A DNA stretch of 64,000 nt from DASVRA01 sp036388855 (GTDB taxonomy: Bacteria; Pseudomonadota; Alphaproteobacteria; Caulobacterales; Caulobacteraceae), in NCBI GenBank assembly GCA_036388855.1, contig DASVRA010000031.1, positions 62,001 through 126,000 of the forward strand, given 5' to 3'. Shown one piece after another: positions 39,424-49,168 of the stretch. The position numbers were made by a program, and so were the translations under genes. Every line of letters begins with the position of its first letter. Within the stretch, counting starts at the first letter, position 1. A model generated the notes under the pieces. It made no database searches. It was not told the DNA's origin and saw only the letters and a program-made list of their open reading frames with translations.

Positions 39424-39597
39424 ATGGCCGACCTCATCAACCTGAACAAGGCGCGCAAAGCTCGCGCCAAGGCGGAACGCGAAGCAGCGGTGGTGGAGAA
39501 CCGCGCCCGCTTCGGCCGCGCCAAGGGCGAGAAGACTCTGGCCGAGGCGCGGCGCGAGAAGGCTGCTCGTGAGCTGGATGGTAGGAAGCGCGACTGA
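39424..39597 (+). CDS. Small DUF4169-type basic protein
   Basis: This 57-residue highly charged protein runs from MADLINLNKARKARAK to AARELDGRKRD. It matches the pattern of alphaproteobacterial DUF4169 proteins: a short N-terminal NLxxARK motif, then NRARFGRAKGEK and ELDGRKRD. It is predicted to be one long helix with many Arg, Lys and Glu. The function is unknown. Its stop lies 2 bp from the stop of the convergent transporter gene. The hemerythrin-like gene is 45 bp upstream. Confidence 0.8.
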   Translation: MADLINLNKARKARAKAEREAAVVENRARFGRAKGEKTLAEARREKAARELDGRKRD

Positions 39598-39599
39598 CG

Positions 39600-40529
39600 C
39601 TAGGTTCTCTGGGCGCGGATCATCAGCACTTGGCCGCCCAAAACGAGCAGCAGGCCCAGCAGCGCGGCCGGGCCCCAGCTGACGCCTTCGAACAGGGTGG
39701 AGACCAGCATGGCGGTGGGGGGCGTCAGCGCCGCCACATAGGAGGCGAAGGTGTAGCTGCGCCGGCGTGCGAGGGCGTAGTAGACGACGAAGGCGATCAC
39801 CGACCCGAACACCGACAGGTAGAGCAGCGACAGCACGTAGGCGGGGCTGGGGTCGAAGGATGGCGGCTGGCCGGTCGCCAGCGCCCAAAGGGCCAAGGCG
39901 AGGGCGCCGTAGCCCATGGCCCAGGCGGTGGCGGGCGCCACGTCGGTGCCGTCGCGCTGCTGGCGCCAGGCGAACAGATTGCCCACGCCGGCGGTGAGCA
40001 CGGCGGCCAGGGCGAAGCCGAGGCCCACCCACGCCTTGGGCTGCATGTCCGCGCGCATCAGTTCGGAGGCGAACAGGCCCAGCACGCCGGCGACGCCCAG
40101 CAACGCGCCGCCCCAGGCCAGGGGCGAGGGCTTGCGCTTCAGCACGATGCGGAACAGCACCAAGTTGAGCAGCGCCAGTGAGGCGAACACCACTGCGACG
40201 ACGGCCGAAGTGATCCTGGCCTCCGCCGCATAGACGAAGCCGTAGTCGAGAGTGAAGGTGAACAGGCCAAGGCCCATGGCCGAAAGGTGCTCGGCCGGGC
40301 GCAGCGCGATGCGCCGGCGCGTCACCAGGAGCCAAGCGAACAACAGGGCCGAGGCGAGGGCGAAGCGGTAGGAGACCGACCAGGCGGCGGGGACCGCGCC
40401 CAGCTGGTAGGTAATCGCGTGCCAGGTGGTGCCCCAGATCACCGCGCAGACGCCGAGCGCCGCGAGGTCGATGGCCAAGGCGTTGGGCCTGCGGGTGGGG
40501 ACCTCGGCGGATACGGCGGCGGTGGTCAA
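39600..40529 (-). CDS. EamA-family (DMT) transporter
   Basis: This 309-residue membrane protein has ten predicted helices in two EamA repeats (about residues 20-150 and 170-305). The first repeat carries VCAVIWGTTWHAITYQLG and the second PPTAMLVSTLFEGVSWGPAALLG. Family members export small metabolites or amino acids; the substrate is unknown. The start is the ATG at 40529, about 90 bp downstream (in transcription direction) of an inverted repeat at 40617-40631. Confidence 0.9.
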   Translation of the reverse strand: MTTAAVSAEVPTRRPNALAIDLAALGVCAVIWGTTWHAITYQLGAVPAAWSVSYRFALASALLFAWLLVTRRRIALRPAEHLSAMGLGLFTFTLDYGFVYAAEARITSAVVAVVFASLALLNLVLFRIVLKRKPSPLAWGGALLGVAGVLGLFASELMRADMQPKAWVGLGFALAAVLTAGVGNLFAWRQQRDGTDVAPATAWAMGYGALALALWALATGQPPSFDPSPAYVLSLLYLSVFGSVIAFVVYYALARRRSYTFASYVAALTPPTAMLVSTLFEGVSWGPAALLGLLLVLGGQVLMIRAQRT

Positions 40530-40616
40530 GGCGGAACCCTCCCGGCGAGGCGCTGAGATGGGATCGGGCTGGCAGCGGGCGAACCCCGCCGCCGCTCAAA
40601 ATTTGCGGCCGACGTG

Positions 40617-40631
40617 ATAAGCGGAGCTTAT
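40617..40631. repeat. Perfect inverted repeat between EamA transporter and lipoprotein genes
   Basis: ATAAGC GGA GCTTAT forms 6-bp arms with a 3-bp centre. It is AT-richer than its surroundings and lies in the 114-bp gap upstream of the EamA gene and just past the stop of the lipoprotein gene. It could be an operator for a dimeric regulator. As RNA the loop would be small. Confidence 0.4.
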
Positions 40632-40643
40632 GGCGCGGAAGTT

Positions 40644-41243
40644 CTAGCCGGCGTCGTCGTCCGCTCCGCCGCTGTCGCCGCCACGCCGGGCCTGGCGGTT
40701 GCCCCGGCCCCCGCGCTTGTCGAGGTTGGCCAGCTGCTGTTGCCAGTATTCGGCGCCTTTGCGCGGCTTCATCATGATCTTGGGGGCCCCACGGCGGTTG
40801 ACGACGGCAAACGTATTGCTGGCCGCATCGTAGTAGAGCTTGTCGCCGTTGGCGCGGGTGGCGGTCTTCACCCCTGACGGCGGGTTGGCGACGAAGGCGT
40901 GGACCTTGTTGACGTAGTCGTCCACGCTGGCGGCGCCGAAGTCCTTGCCGTTGCGCTCATACATCTTCTGCGCGTTCTCCGCGGCCGGCCGCTTGCGGTT
41001 GCCGGCCCACATCGGCTTGCCGTCGGAGCGCAGCGGCCCATCGGCGTTCATGCGGCCGCCCCGCCGCCCCGCGCGGTCGCCGCGGGTGGTGTCGGTGACG
41101 GTGGCGGAGGCGTCGCTGGCCGCCGACGTGGCCGGGGAGGCGTTCTCGCTGCGCGCCGGCTTGGAAGCCTGCTGGTTGCAGCCAGCCAGGCCGATCACGC
41201 CGATGATCAGCGCGATCGCCGCGCCGAGGAATGGATGCCGCAT
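40644..41243 (-). CDS. Predicted lipoprotein with a possible nuclease-fold C-terminal region
   Basis: This 199-residue protein has a signal peptide ending in lipobox LAG-C22, then a low-complexity linker (about residues 25-70) and a compact domain (about 100-172) with YVNKVHAFVANPPSGV, ANGDKLYYDAASNTFAVVNRRGAPK and AEYWQQQ. The order of a helix, NPP-G, NGD-x-YD, TFAV, G-x-P and F/MKP resembles BECR-type RNase toxins and MuF-linked domains. That similarity is recalled, not searched. The tail is Arg/Gly/Asp-rich. It is divergent from coaBC (90 bp). Confidence 0.72.
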   Translation of the reverse strand: MRHPFLGAAIALIIGVIGLAGCNQQASKPARSENASPATSAASDASATVTDTTRGDRAGRRGGRMNADGPLRSDGKPMWAGNRKRPAAENAQKMYERNGKDFGAASVDDYVNKVHAFVANPPSGVKTATRANGDKLYYDAASNTFAVVNRRGAPKIMMKPRKGAEYWQQQLANLDKRGGRGNRQARRGGDSGGADDDAG

Positions 41244-41333
41244 CTCTCGCCTCTCCTGCCGCCGAAAGCGGGCGGAGGTTGTGACCGATCAGGCGGGTTT
41301 GTCCAGCCTCCGCCGCCGCGCTAAGAGCCCGCC

Positions 41334-42539
41334 ATGAACGGGCGGCGCGTGCTCCTGATCGTCGGCGGCGGCATTGCGGCCTACAAGTCGCTGGAGCTCG
41401 TGCGCCTGCTGCGCAAGGCCGGCGTCGCGGTGACCCCGATCCTGACCCACGGCGGGGCGGAGTTCGTCACGCCGCTGTCGCTGTCCTCCCTGTGCGAGAG
41501 CAAGGTCTATGGCGAACTGTTCTCGCTCACCGATGAAGCGGAGATGGGCCATATCCAACTGTCGCGCTCGGCCGATCTGATCGTCGTGGCGCCCGCGACC
41601 GCCGACCTCATGGCCAAGGCCGCGCTCGGCCTCTGCGACGACCTCGCCAGCACCACGCTGCTGGCCACCGAGACGCCCGTGCTGATGGCTCCCGCGATGA
41701 ACGTGCGGATGTGGGAGCATCCGGCGATGGTTTCGAACCTGGAGACGCTGAAGGCGCGCGGGGTCCGCGTCGTCGGGCCCGAGGAGGGCGAGATGGCCTG
41801 CGGCGAGTTCGGCTACGGCCGAATGGCCGAACCGCAGGCGATCTTCGAGGCGGCCCTGGCCGCGTTGGGGAATCAGACACCGGTGGGGGTGGAGCGTCCG
41901 TTGGCTGGGCGGCGGGCGCTGGTGACCGCCGGTCCTACGGTGGAGCCGATCGACCCGGTGCGGGTGCTGACCAACCGATCGAGCGGGCGGCAGGGCTATG
42001 CGATCGCACGGGCTCTGGCCGATCTGGGGGCGGAGGTGACCCTGGTGTCGGGGCCAACGTCGCTGCCGGCGCCGTTGGGCACAAGGCGCGTCGATGTCGA
42101 AACGGCGCAGGAGATGCTCGACGCCTGCCGCAGCGCCTTGCCTGCGGACGTGGCGGTGCTGGTGGCGGCTGTGGCGGACTGGCGGCCCGAAGCGGCGGCC
42201 GAGCGCAAGATCAAGAAGAGAGGCGGCACGCCTACCCTGAGGCTGACCGAGAACCCCGACATTCTCGCCACACTTTCAAAGGCTGGCGCGGAGAGGCCGC
42301 GGCTGGTCGTGGGCTTCGCCGCCGAAACGGGAGAACTCGCCGCCAACGCCCGCGCCAAGCTGAAGGCTAAGGGCTGCGATCTGATCGTTGCGAATGACGT
42401 GGCGGACGGGGCGGTGGTAGGTCACGCGAACAACCGGGTGCTGGTGGTGTCGCGGGTCGGCGAGGAGGCGTGGGAGTCCGCCTCGAAGGAGGAGGTCGCC
42501 CGCAGGCTCGCGCGCCTGATCAGCGGGGAGCTCCAGTGA
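41334..42539 (+). CDS. coaBC: Bifunctional phosphopantothenoylcysteine decarboxylase/synthetase
   Basis: This enzyme carries out two steps of CoA synthesis. Of 401 residues, CoaC (about 1-185) has the flavoprotein motif GGGIAAYKSLE, active His in EMGHIQLSRSADL (near 65), PAMNVRMW (near 122) and ACGEFGYGRM (near 151). CoaB (about 190-400) has TAGPTVEPIDPVRVLTNRSSG and the lysine motif ERKIKKRGG (near 292). It overlaps dut by 4 nt (GTGA), a pairing common in Proteobacteria. Confidence 0.95.
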   Translation: MNGRRVLLIVGGGIAAYKSLELVRLLRKAGVAVTPILTHGGAEFVTPLSLSSLCESKVYGELFSLTDEAEMGHIQLSRSADLIVVAPATADLMAKAALGLCDDLASTTLLATETPVLMAPAMNVRMWEHPAMVSNLETLKARGVRVVGPEEGEMACGEFGYGRMAEPQAIFEAALAALGNQTPVGVERPLAGRRALVTAGPTVEPIDPVRVLTNRSSGRQGYAIARALADLGAEVTLVSGPTSLPAPLGTRRVDVETAQEMLDACRSALPADVAVLVAAVADWRPEAAAERKIKKRGGTPTLRLTENPDILATLSKAGAERPRLVVGFAAETGELAANARAKLKAKGCDLIVANDVADGAVVGHANNRVLVVSRVGEEAWESASKEEVARRLARLISGELQ

Positions 42540-42985
42540 AGGTCGAGATCATCCGCCTGCCGCACAACACTGACCTGCCGCTGCCGGCCTACGAGACGGA
42601 CGGCGCGGCCGGCATGGACCTGCGCGCCGCCGTGCCGGACCGGGAGCCGGTGGTGATCCGGCCGGGCGCGCGCACGCTAGTGCCCACGGGGCTGTCGTTC
42701 GCCGTGGCGAACGGCTTTGAAGCCCAGGTGCGGCCGCGTTCGGGGCTGGCGCTGCGTCATGGCGTCACCTGCCTGAACACGCCGGGCACCATCGACTCCG
42801 ACTTTCGCGGCGAGGTGCAGGTGATCCTGGCCAACCTTGGCGAGGAGGACTTCACCATCCGCCGCGGCGACCGCATCGCCCAGCTGGTGATCTGCCCGGT
42901 GGCGCGGGCGGAGTGGGCCGAGGTGGAAAAGCTCGGCGAAACCGCGCGGGGCGGGGGCGGGTTCGGTTCCACCGGGCGGGGGTGA
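42536..42985 (+). CDS. dut: Deoxyuridine 5'-triphosphate nucleotidohydrolase
   Basis: Dut hydrolyses dUTP to dUMP and keeps uracil out of DNA. The 149-residue trimeric-type enzyme shows the five motifs: AGMDLRA (near 26), PRSGLA (near 65), GTIDSDFRGEV (near 83), RIAQLVI (near 112) and the C-terminal GGGGFGSTGRG. The GTG start overlaps the coaBC stop; longer readings run inside coaBC. All motifs are intact. Confidence 0.95.
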   Translation: MKVEIIRLPHNTDLPLPAYETDGAAGMDLRAAVPDREPVVIRPGARTLVPTGLSFAVANGFEAQVRPRSGLALRHGVTCLNTPGTIDSDFRGEVQVILANLGEEDFTIRRGDRIAQLVICPVARAEWAEVEKLGETARGGGGFGSTGRG

Positions 42986-43035
42986 AAACCCGCGCGAAAA
43001 CGCCGCGCCCTTAAGCCTTTACACACCGGGGCAAT

Positions 43036-43117
43036 CTCCCTATGTGCGCCAATTCCGGCGGACCCCGGGTCTACCATCGCTGCTAACGCCGGTCTGGGTT
43101 CAACAATCTGCAGGGGG
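43036..43117 (+). ncRNA. speF-type leader RNA (putative riboswitch) upstream of ornithine decarboxylase
   Basis: The leader matches my memory of the alphaproteobacterial speF motif (Rfam RF00518), including CTCCCTATGTGCG, CCGGCGGACCCCGGG and CGCCGGTCTGGGTTCAACAA. Pairings: P1 CTCCCT (43036-43041) with AGGGGG (43112-43117), inner helix CCGGCG (43055-43060) with CGCCGG (43087-43092), and GACCC (43061-43065) with GGGTT (43096-43100), probably a pseudoknot. The P1 3' strand is the likely ribosome binding site, 9 nt before the TTG start, so folding could block translation. The ligand is not known to me. Confidence 0.8.
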
Positions 43118-43126
43118 TTACGTGCG

Positions 43127-44365
43127 TTGCGCACTTACCAGACTCCCCTGGACCTGGTCCGTGAGCGGTCCCCGGAAAGCCCTGTCGCCCTCGTGCGGCC
43201 GGGCGCGGTGGCGGTAGCTGGGCGCTGGTTCCGGGACACCTTCAAGGACGACATCCTTTACGCCGTTAAGGCCAACCCTTCGCCGTGGGTGATCAAAACC
43301 CTGGCCGGGCTGGGCGGCTTCGGCTTCGACGTGGCTTCGCTGCAGGAAGTCGAGCTGGTGGCCGAGCATGCGCCCGGCGCCCGCATGGCCTTCATGCATC
43401 CGGTCAAGAGCCCGCGTGCCATCGCGGCGTCCTATGCCGACCACGAGGTCAAGACCTTCGTCTTCGACTCGCACGAGGAGCTGGCCAAGATCCTCGACGC
43501 CACCGGCGGAGCCAAGGACCTGAACCTGATGGTCCGGCTGGCCGTGTCGTCGGAAGGCTCGTCCTATCCGCTCGCCGGTAAGTTCGGGGTCGAGCCGCAC
43601 GAGGCGCCCGAGCTGCTGCTGGCCGCGCGACGCGCCACCCAGGAACTGATGGGCGTGGCCTTCCACGTCGGCAGCCAATGCATGCGGCCAACGGCCTTCC
43701 AGGCGGCGATGGCCCAGGCCTCGCGCGCGCTGACCCGCGCCGGGGTGTTTGCCGATGTGGTCGACGTGGGCGGCGGCTTCCCCTCAATCTATCCGGGGAT
43801 GGTCCCGCCGGCGCTGGCCGACTACGCCGCCGCCATCCACCGCGGGTTCGACGAGATGAACGTCCACGAAACCGCCGAACTCTGGTGCGAGCCCGGCCGG
43901 GCGCTGGTGGCCGAGTCCGCCTCGGTGCTGGCCCGGGTGGAGCTGCGCAAGGGCGACGCGCTGTATCTGAACGACGGCGCCTACGGAAACCTGTTCGACG
44001 CCGCCCATGCCAAGTGGCCGTTCCCGGTGAAGCTGCAGCGTGACGGGGAGCATTCGCGCGCGCTCAAGCCGTTCCGCTTCTTCGGACCGACTTGCGACTC
44101 GATCGACTACATGCCGGGCCCCTTCTGGCTGCCCGAGGACGTGCAGGGCGGCGACCACATCGAGATCGGCATGCTGGGCGCCTACGGCACCGCGATGGCC
44201 GGCCGCTTCAACGGCTTCGGCGAGACCGAGCAGGTGATCGTGGGCGACGCGCCGATGGCCTCGATGTACGGCTTGGCCCCGCGGGCGCTGCCCACGCCCC
44301 GGACCGAGGTCGGCTCCGTCATCGGGCTGGCCAAGGCCAAGCACGGCAAGCGCCGGCGGCGCTAG
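43127..44365 (+). CDS. Ornithine/lysine-type decarboxylase (PLP, fold III)
   Basis: This 412-residue decarboxylase makes putrescine from ornithine, or acts on lysine or both. It has PLP lysine K48 (LYAVKANP), HVGSQC near 182, the glycine loop VDVGGGFPSIYPG (near 211), CEPGRALVAES (near 259) and catalytic C323 (FGPTCDSIDYM). The start TTG at 43127 has GGGGG 9 nt upstream, inside the leader RNA. The family is eukaryotic-type Orn/DAP/Arg decarboxylase 2. Convergent atpC ends 34 bp away. Feedback control by the leader is inferred. Confidence 0.93.
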   Translation: MRTYQTPLDLVRERSPESPVALVRPGAVAVAGRWFRDTFKDDILYAVKANPSPWVIKTLAGLGGFGFDVASLQEVELVAEHAPGARMAFMHPVKSPRAIAASYADHEVKTFVFDSHEELAKILDATGGAKDLNLMVRLAVSSEGSSYPLAGKFGVEPHEAPELLLAARRATQELMGVAFHVGSQCMRPTAFQAAMAQASRALTRAGVFADVVDVGGGFPSIYPGMVPPALADYAAAIHRGFDEMNVHETAELWCEPGRALVAESASVLARVELRKGDALYLNDGAYGNLFDAAHAKWPFPVKLQRDGEHSRALKPFRFFGPTCDSIDYMPGPFWLPEDVQGGDHIEIGMLGAYGTAMAGRFNGFGETEQVIVGDAPMASMYGLAPRALPTPRTEVGSVIGLAKAKHGKRRRR

Positions 44366-44398
44366 GCTGACACACCTCCACCGGCGACGGGAGAAGGG

Positions 44399-44662
44399 TT
44401 ATGCCGCCTCGCCCGCGTGTTCGGCCAGGATGGTGAGGCCCTCGGGGGTGACGTCGGCGAAGCCGCCGCGGACCTGGTAGACGCGGGTGGAGCCGCCGTC
44501 GCGGACAGTGACCGGGCCTTCCTTGAGCGCGGTCATGAACGGGGCGTGGCCAGCGAACACGCCGAAGTCGCCCTCCACGCCCGAGGCGTCGACCTGGTCC
44601 ACCGGACCCGAGAACAGCTCGCGCTCGGGCGAGACCAGGGAGAAGTGCAGCTTGTCCGCCAC
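44399..44662 (-). CDS. atpC: ATP synthase F1 subunit epsilon
   Basis: This 87-residue short epsilon has only the N-terminal beta-sandwich (LVSPERELFSG, GDFGVFAGHAPFMTAL) and lacks the two C-terminal inhibitory helices of E. coli AtpC (about 138 residues). Short epsilons occur in Caulobacterales. The start is GTG, immediately after the atpD stop. It is the last gene of atpHAGDC. The missing helices suggest that inhibition is done by another factor, such as the zeta subunit of alphaproteobacteria (inference). Confidence 0.93.
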   Translation of the reverse strand: MADKLHFSLVSPERELFSGPVDQVDASGVEGDFGVFAGHAPFMTALKEGPVTVRDGGSTRVYQVRGGFADVTPEGLTILAEHAGEAA

Positions 44663-46135
44663 CTAGGCCTCCGCCGCCATCCGTTCCGCCTTGGCCACGG
44701 CCTCCTCAATGGCGCCGACCATGTAGAAGGCCGACTCCGGCAGGTGGTCGTATTCGCCCTCGGCGATCGCCTTGAACGAGCGGATCGAGTCCTCCAGCGT
44801 GACGAACACGCCCGGCTGGTTCGTAAACGCCTCCGCCACATGGAACGGCTGCGACAAAAACCGCTGCAACTTCCGCGCCCGCGCCACGGTCAGCTTGTCG
44901 TCCTCCGACAGCTCGTCCATGCCCAGGATGGCGATGATGTCCTTGAGCGAGCGGTAGGACTGCAGGATCTCCTGCACCTGGCGGGCGACCGCGTAGTGCT
45001 CGTCGCCGATCACCAGCGGGTCGAGGATGCGCGAGGTGGAGTCGAGCGGGTCCACGGCCGGGAAGATGCCCTGGGCGGCGATGTCGCGGCTCAGCACCGT
45101 GGTGGCGTCCAGGTGGGCGAAGGAGGTGGCCGGGGCCGGATCGGTCAGGTCGTCGGCCGGCACATAGATGGCCTGCACCGAGGTGATCGAGCCCTTGGCG
45201 GTGGAGGTGATCCGCTCCTGCAGGTTGCCCATCTCGGTGGCCAAGGTGGGCTGGTAGCCCACCGCCGAGGGGATGCGGCCGAGCAGCGCCGACACTTCCG
45301 AGCCCGCTTGGGTGAAGCGGAAAATGTTGTCGATGAAGAGAAGCACGTCCTTGCCTTCTTCATCTCTAAAGTATTCCGCTTGAGCCAATCCGGTGAGCGC
45401 CACCCGCGCGCGGGCGCCCGGCGGCTCGTTCATTTGGCCATAAACTAATGTGCAGCGCGAGCCTTGGCCGCCGCCGGCGACGTTCACGCCGGACTCGATC
45501 ATCTCGTGGTAGAGGTCGTTGCCCTCGCGGGTGCGCTCGCCAACACCCGCCAGCACCGAATAGCCGCCATAGGCCTTGGCGATGTTGTTGATCAGCTCCT
45601 GCATGGTCACGGTCTTGCCCACGCCCGCGCCGCCGAACAGGCCGATCTTGCCGCCCTTGGTGTAGGGGCAAAGCAGGTCGATCACCTTGATGCCGGTGAC
45701 CAGCACCTCGGCCGTGGTGGTCTGGTCGGCGAAGGAGGGCGCTTCGGCGTGGATCGGGCGGTTGAACTCGGTGGTGATCGGGCCGGCCTCGTCGATCGGG
45801 TCGCCGATCACGTTCATGATCCGCCCCAAGGTGGCCGGGCCGACCGGCACGATGATCGGGCCGCCGGTGTCGATCACCGGCTGGCCGCGGGTCAGGCCCT
45901 CGGTGGTGTCCATGGCGATGGTGCGCACGGCGTTTTCGCCCAGGTGCTGGGCGACCTCGAGCACCAGTCGGAACTCCTGACCGGTGCGCTGGTCGGTATT
46001 GGAGGTCTCCAGCGCGCTCAGGATGGCTGGCAGGTGGCCGTCGAACTCGACGTCCACGACGGCGCCGATCACCTGGGCGATCTTGCCGGTGGGGGCGTTG
46101 GTGGAGGCGCGGGAGGGGGCTTCAGCGAGGGACAT
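44663..46135 (-). CDS. atpD: ATP synthase F1 subunit beta
   Basis: This is the catalytic subunit, 490 residues with a roughly 16-residue Ala/Thr-rich N-terminal extension before GKIAQVIGAVVDVEF. The P-loop GGAGVGKT is near residue 168, GERTREGNDLYHEM near 206, and LLFIDNIFRFTQAGSEVS near 268. Three of these bind ATP in F1. It ends right before the atpC GTG and begins 18 bp after atpG. Confidence 0.97.
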   Translation of the reverse strand: MSLAEAPSRASTNAPTGKIAQVIGAVVDVEFDGHLPAILSALETSNTDQRTGQEFRLVLEVAQHLGENAVRTIAMDTTEGLTRGQPVIDTGGPIIVPVGPATLGRIMNVIGDPIDEAGPITTEFNRPIHAEAPSFADQTTTAEVLVTGIKVIDLLCPYTKGGKIGLFGGAGVGKTVTMQELINNIAKAYGGYSVLAGVGERTREGNDLYHEMIESGVNVAGGGQGSRCTLVYGQMNEPPGARARVALTGLAQAEYFRDEEGKDVLLFIDNIFRFTQAGSEVSALLGRIPSAVGYQPTLATEMGNLQERITSTAKGSITSVQAIYVPADDLTDPAPATSFAHLDATTVLSRDIAAQGIFPAVDPLDSTSRILDPLVIGDEHYAVARQVQEILQSYRSLKDIIAILGMDELSEDDKLTVARARKLQRFLSQPFHVAEAFTNQPGVFVTLEDSIRSFKAIAEGEYDHLPESAFYMVGAIEEAVAKAERMAAEA

Positions 46136-46153
46136 GGCGTAACTCGTCTTTCG

Positions 46154-47035
46154 TCAGAGGGCTTCGGCGCCGGAGATGATCTCGATCAGCTCTTTGGTGA
46201 TCTGCGCCTGGCGGGTGCGGTTGTACTGGATGGTGAGGCCGTTGATCATGTCGCCGGCGTTGCGCGTGGCGTTGTCCATGGCGGACATCTGGGCGGCGTA
46301 GAAGCCGGCGTTGTTCTCGAACAGGGCCGAGAGGATTTGCACGGTGATGTTGCGCGGCAGCAGGGTGGCGAGGATCTCCTCCTCGTCCGGCTCGTACTCG
46401 TAGGCCGCGCCGTTCAGGTCGATCGGCTTGGCGCCGGCCTCGATGGCGGCGGGGATCAGCTGCTTCTCGGTCGGGATCTGGCTGACCACCGACTTGAAAC
46501 GGCTGTAGAACAGCGAGACCACGTCGGCCCGGCCCTCGTTGAACTCGCGCAGCACCAGTTCGGCCGCCGGTTCGGCCGCGGCTATGGTGATGTTGCGGTG
46601 GGCGGCCAGGTCGAAGCTGGCGATCAGCCGCTCGCCAAGCTGGCGCTTGAGCTGGTCGCGCGCCTTTTTGCCGACGGTGATGACCCGCACCTCCTTGCCG
46701 GCGGCGGTGAGCGAATTGATCCGCTCGCGCGCGGCCCGCACGATCGAGGAGTTGAAGCCGCCCGCCAGACCGCGGTCGGAGGTGGCGACCACCAGCAGGT
46801 GGCGCTGATCGCGTCCGGTGCCGACCAGCAGCTCAGGCGCGCCTTCCTTGCCCTGCACGCCCGCCGCCAGGTTGGCGATCACCGCCGACATCCGCGCGGC
46901 GTAGGGTCGCGCGTTCTCCGCCGCGTCCTGCGCGCGGCGCAGCTTGGCGGCGGCCACCATCTGCATCGCTTTCGTGATCTTCTGCGTGGCTTTCACGCTC
47001 GAGATCCGATTGCGCATCTCCTTCAGGCTAGCCAT
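46154..47035 (-). CDS. atpG: ATP synthase F1 subunit gamma
   Basis: This is the central rotor shaft, 293 residues. The N-terminal helix starts ASLKEMRNRISSVKATQKITKAMQMVAA, with its end near residue 29, and the C-terminal helix contains AMDNATRNAGDMINGLTIQYNRTRQ (start near 253). DRGLAGGFNSSI near 86 belongs to the Rossmann-like core. Spacing to atpA is 23 bp. The length is as usual. Confidence 0.97.
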   Translation of the reverse strand: MASLKEMRNRISSVKATQKITKAMQMVAAAKLRRAQDAAENARPYAARMSAVIANLAAGVQGKEGAPELLVGTGRDQRHLLVVATSDRGLAGGFNSSIVRAARERINSLTAAGKEVRVITVGKKARDQLKRQLGERLIASFDLAAHRNITIAAAEPAAELVLREFNEGRADVVSLFYSRFKSVVSQIPTEKQLIPAAIEAGAKPIDLNGAAYEYEPDEEEILATLLPRNITVQILSALFENNAGFYAAQMSAMDNATRNAGDMINGLTIQYNRTRQAQITKELIEIISGAEAL

Positions 47036-47058
47036 CGGGGGTCAGTCCGTCCTTTGGC

Positions 47059-48594
<1,536 letters not shown>

Positions 48595-48613
48595 GACTGT
48601 CCTTGGGTGTCTC

Positions 48614-49168
48614 TTACGCTCTCTTGAGGGCGAACTTCATCTGGTCGAGCTTCGAACGGAGCGAAGCATCATATAGGCGCGACCCCACCTTCACGCGGAG
48701 CCCGCCGAGGATGGACGGATCGACGCGGGTGGTGATCTCCGGGTCCTTCCCCAGCGCCTGCCGCAGCGCAGCCTGCAGCCCCGACTGCTGCTCGGGCGTC
48801 AGCCGGATGGCGGTGGTGACTTCCGCCGCCACCGCGCCCCGGTGCTTGGCGCTCAGCCGCTGGAAGGCGGTGATCGTGCCGTTCAGCGCCGAGACCCGGC
48901 CGTTGGCGGCCAGCAGGCCGAGGAACTTGCGGGTGGTGGGCGTGAACCCCGCCTTGTCGGCGATCGCGGCGATGGCGCGGCCCTTGTCCTCCGAGGAGAA
49001 GGCCGGGGAGGAGATCAGCCGGCGCAGGTCCAGGCTCTCGCCGATCATCGCGCGCAGCGAGCGCAGGTCGCCTTCGACCGCCTCCAGCTGGCCGGTCTCC
49101 AGCGCCAGGTCGAACAGCGCCTGGGCGTAGCGGTCGCCAACGTCGGTGCTTCTGGAATCGTCCGCCAA
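48614..49168 (-). CDS. atpH: ATP synthase F1 subunit delta
   Basis: This is the peripheral stalk subunit that links F1 to the b subunits, 184 residues. The start is taken as TTG at 49168 (reading LADDSRSTDVGDRYAQALFDL), since homologues begin a few residues before VGxRYAQALFDLA; upstream sequence has no similarity. The C-terminus DPSILGGLRVKVGSRLYDASLRSKLDQ is the conserved delta signature. It heads atpHAGDC; no Fo genes are near, as usual in alphaproteobacteria. Confidence 0.93.
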   Translation of the reverse strand: MADDSRSTDVGDRYAQALFDLALETGQLEAVEGDLRSLRAMIGESLDLRRLISSPAFSSEDKGRAIAAIADKAGFTPTTRKFLGLLAANGRVSALNGTITAFQRLSAKHRGAVAAEVTTAIRLTPEQQSGLQAALRQALGKDPEITTRVDPSILGGLRVKVGSRLYDASLRSKLDQMKFALKRA

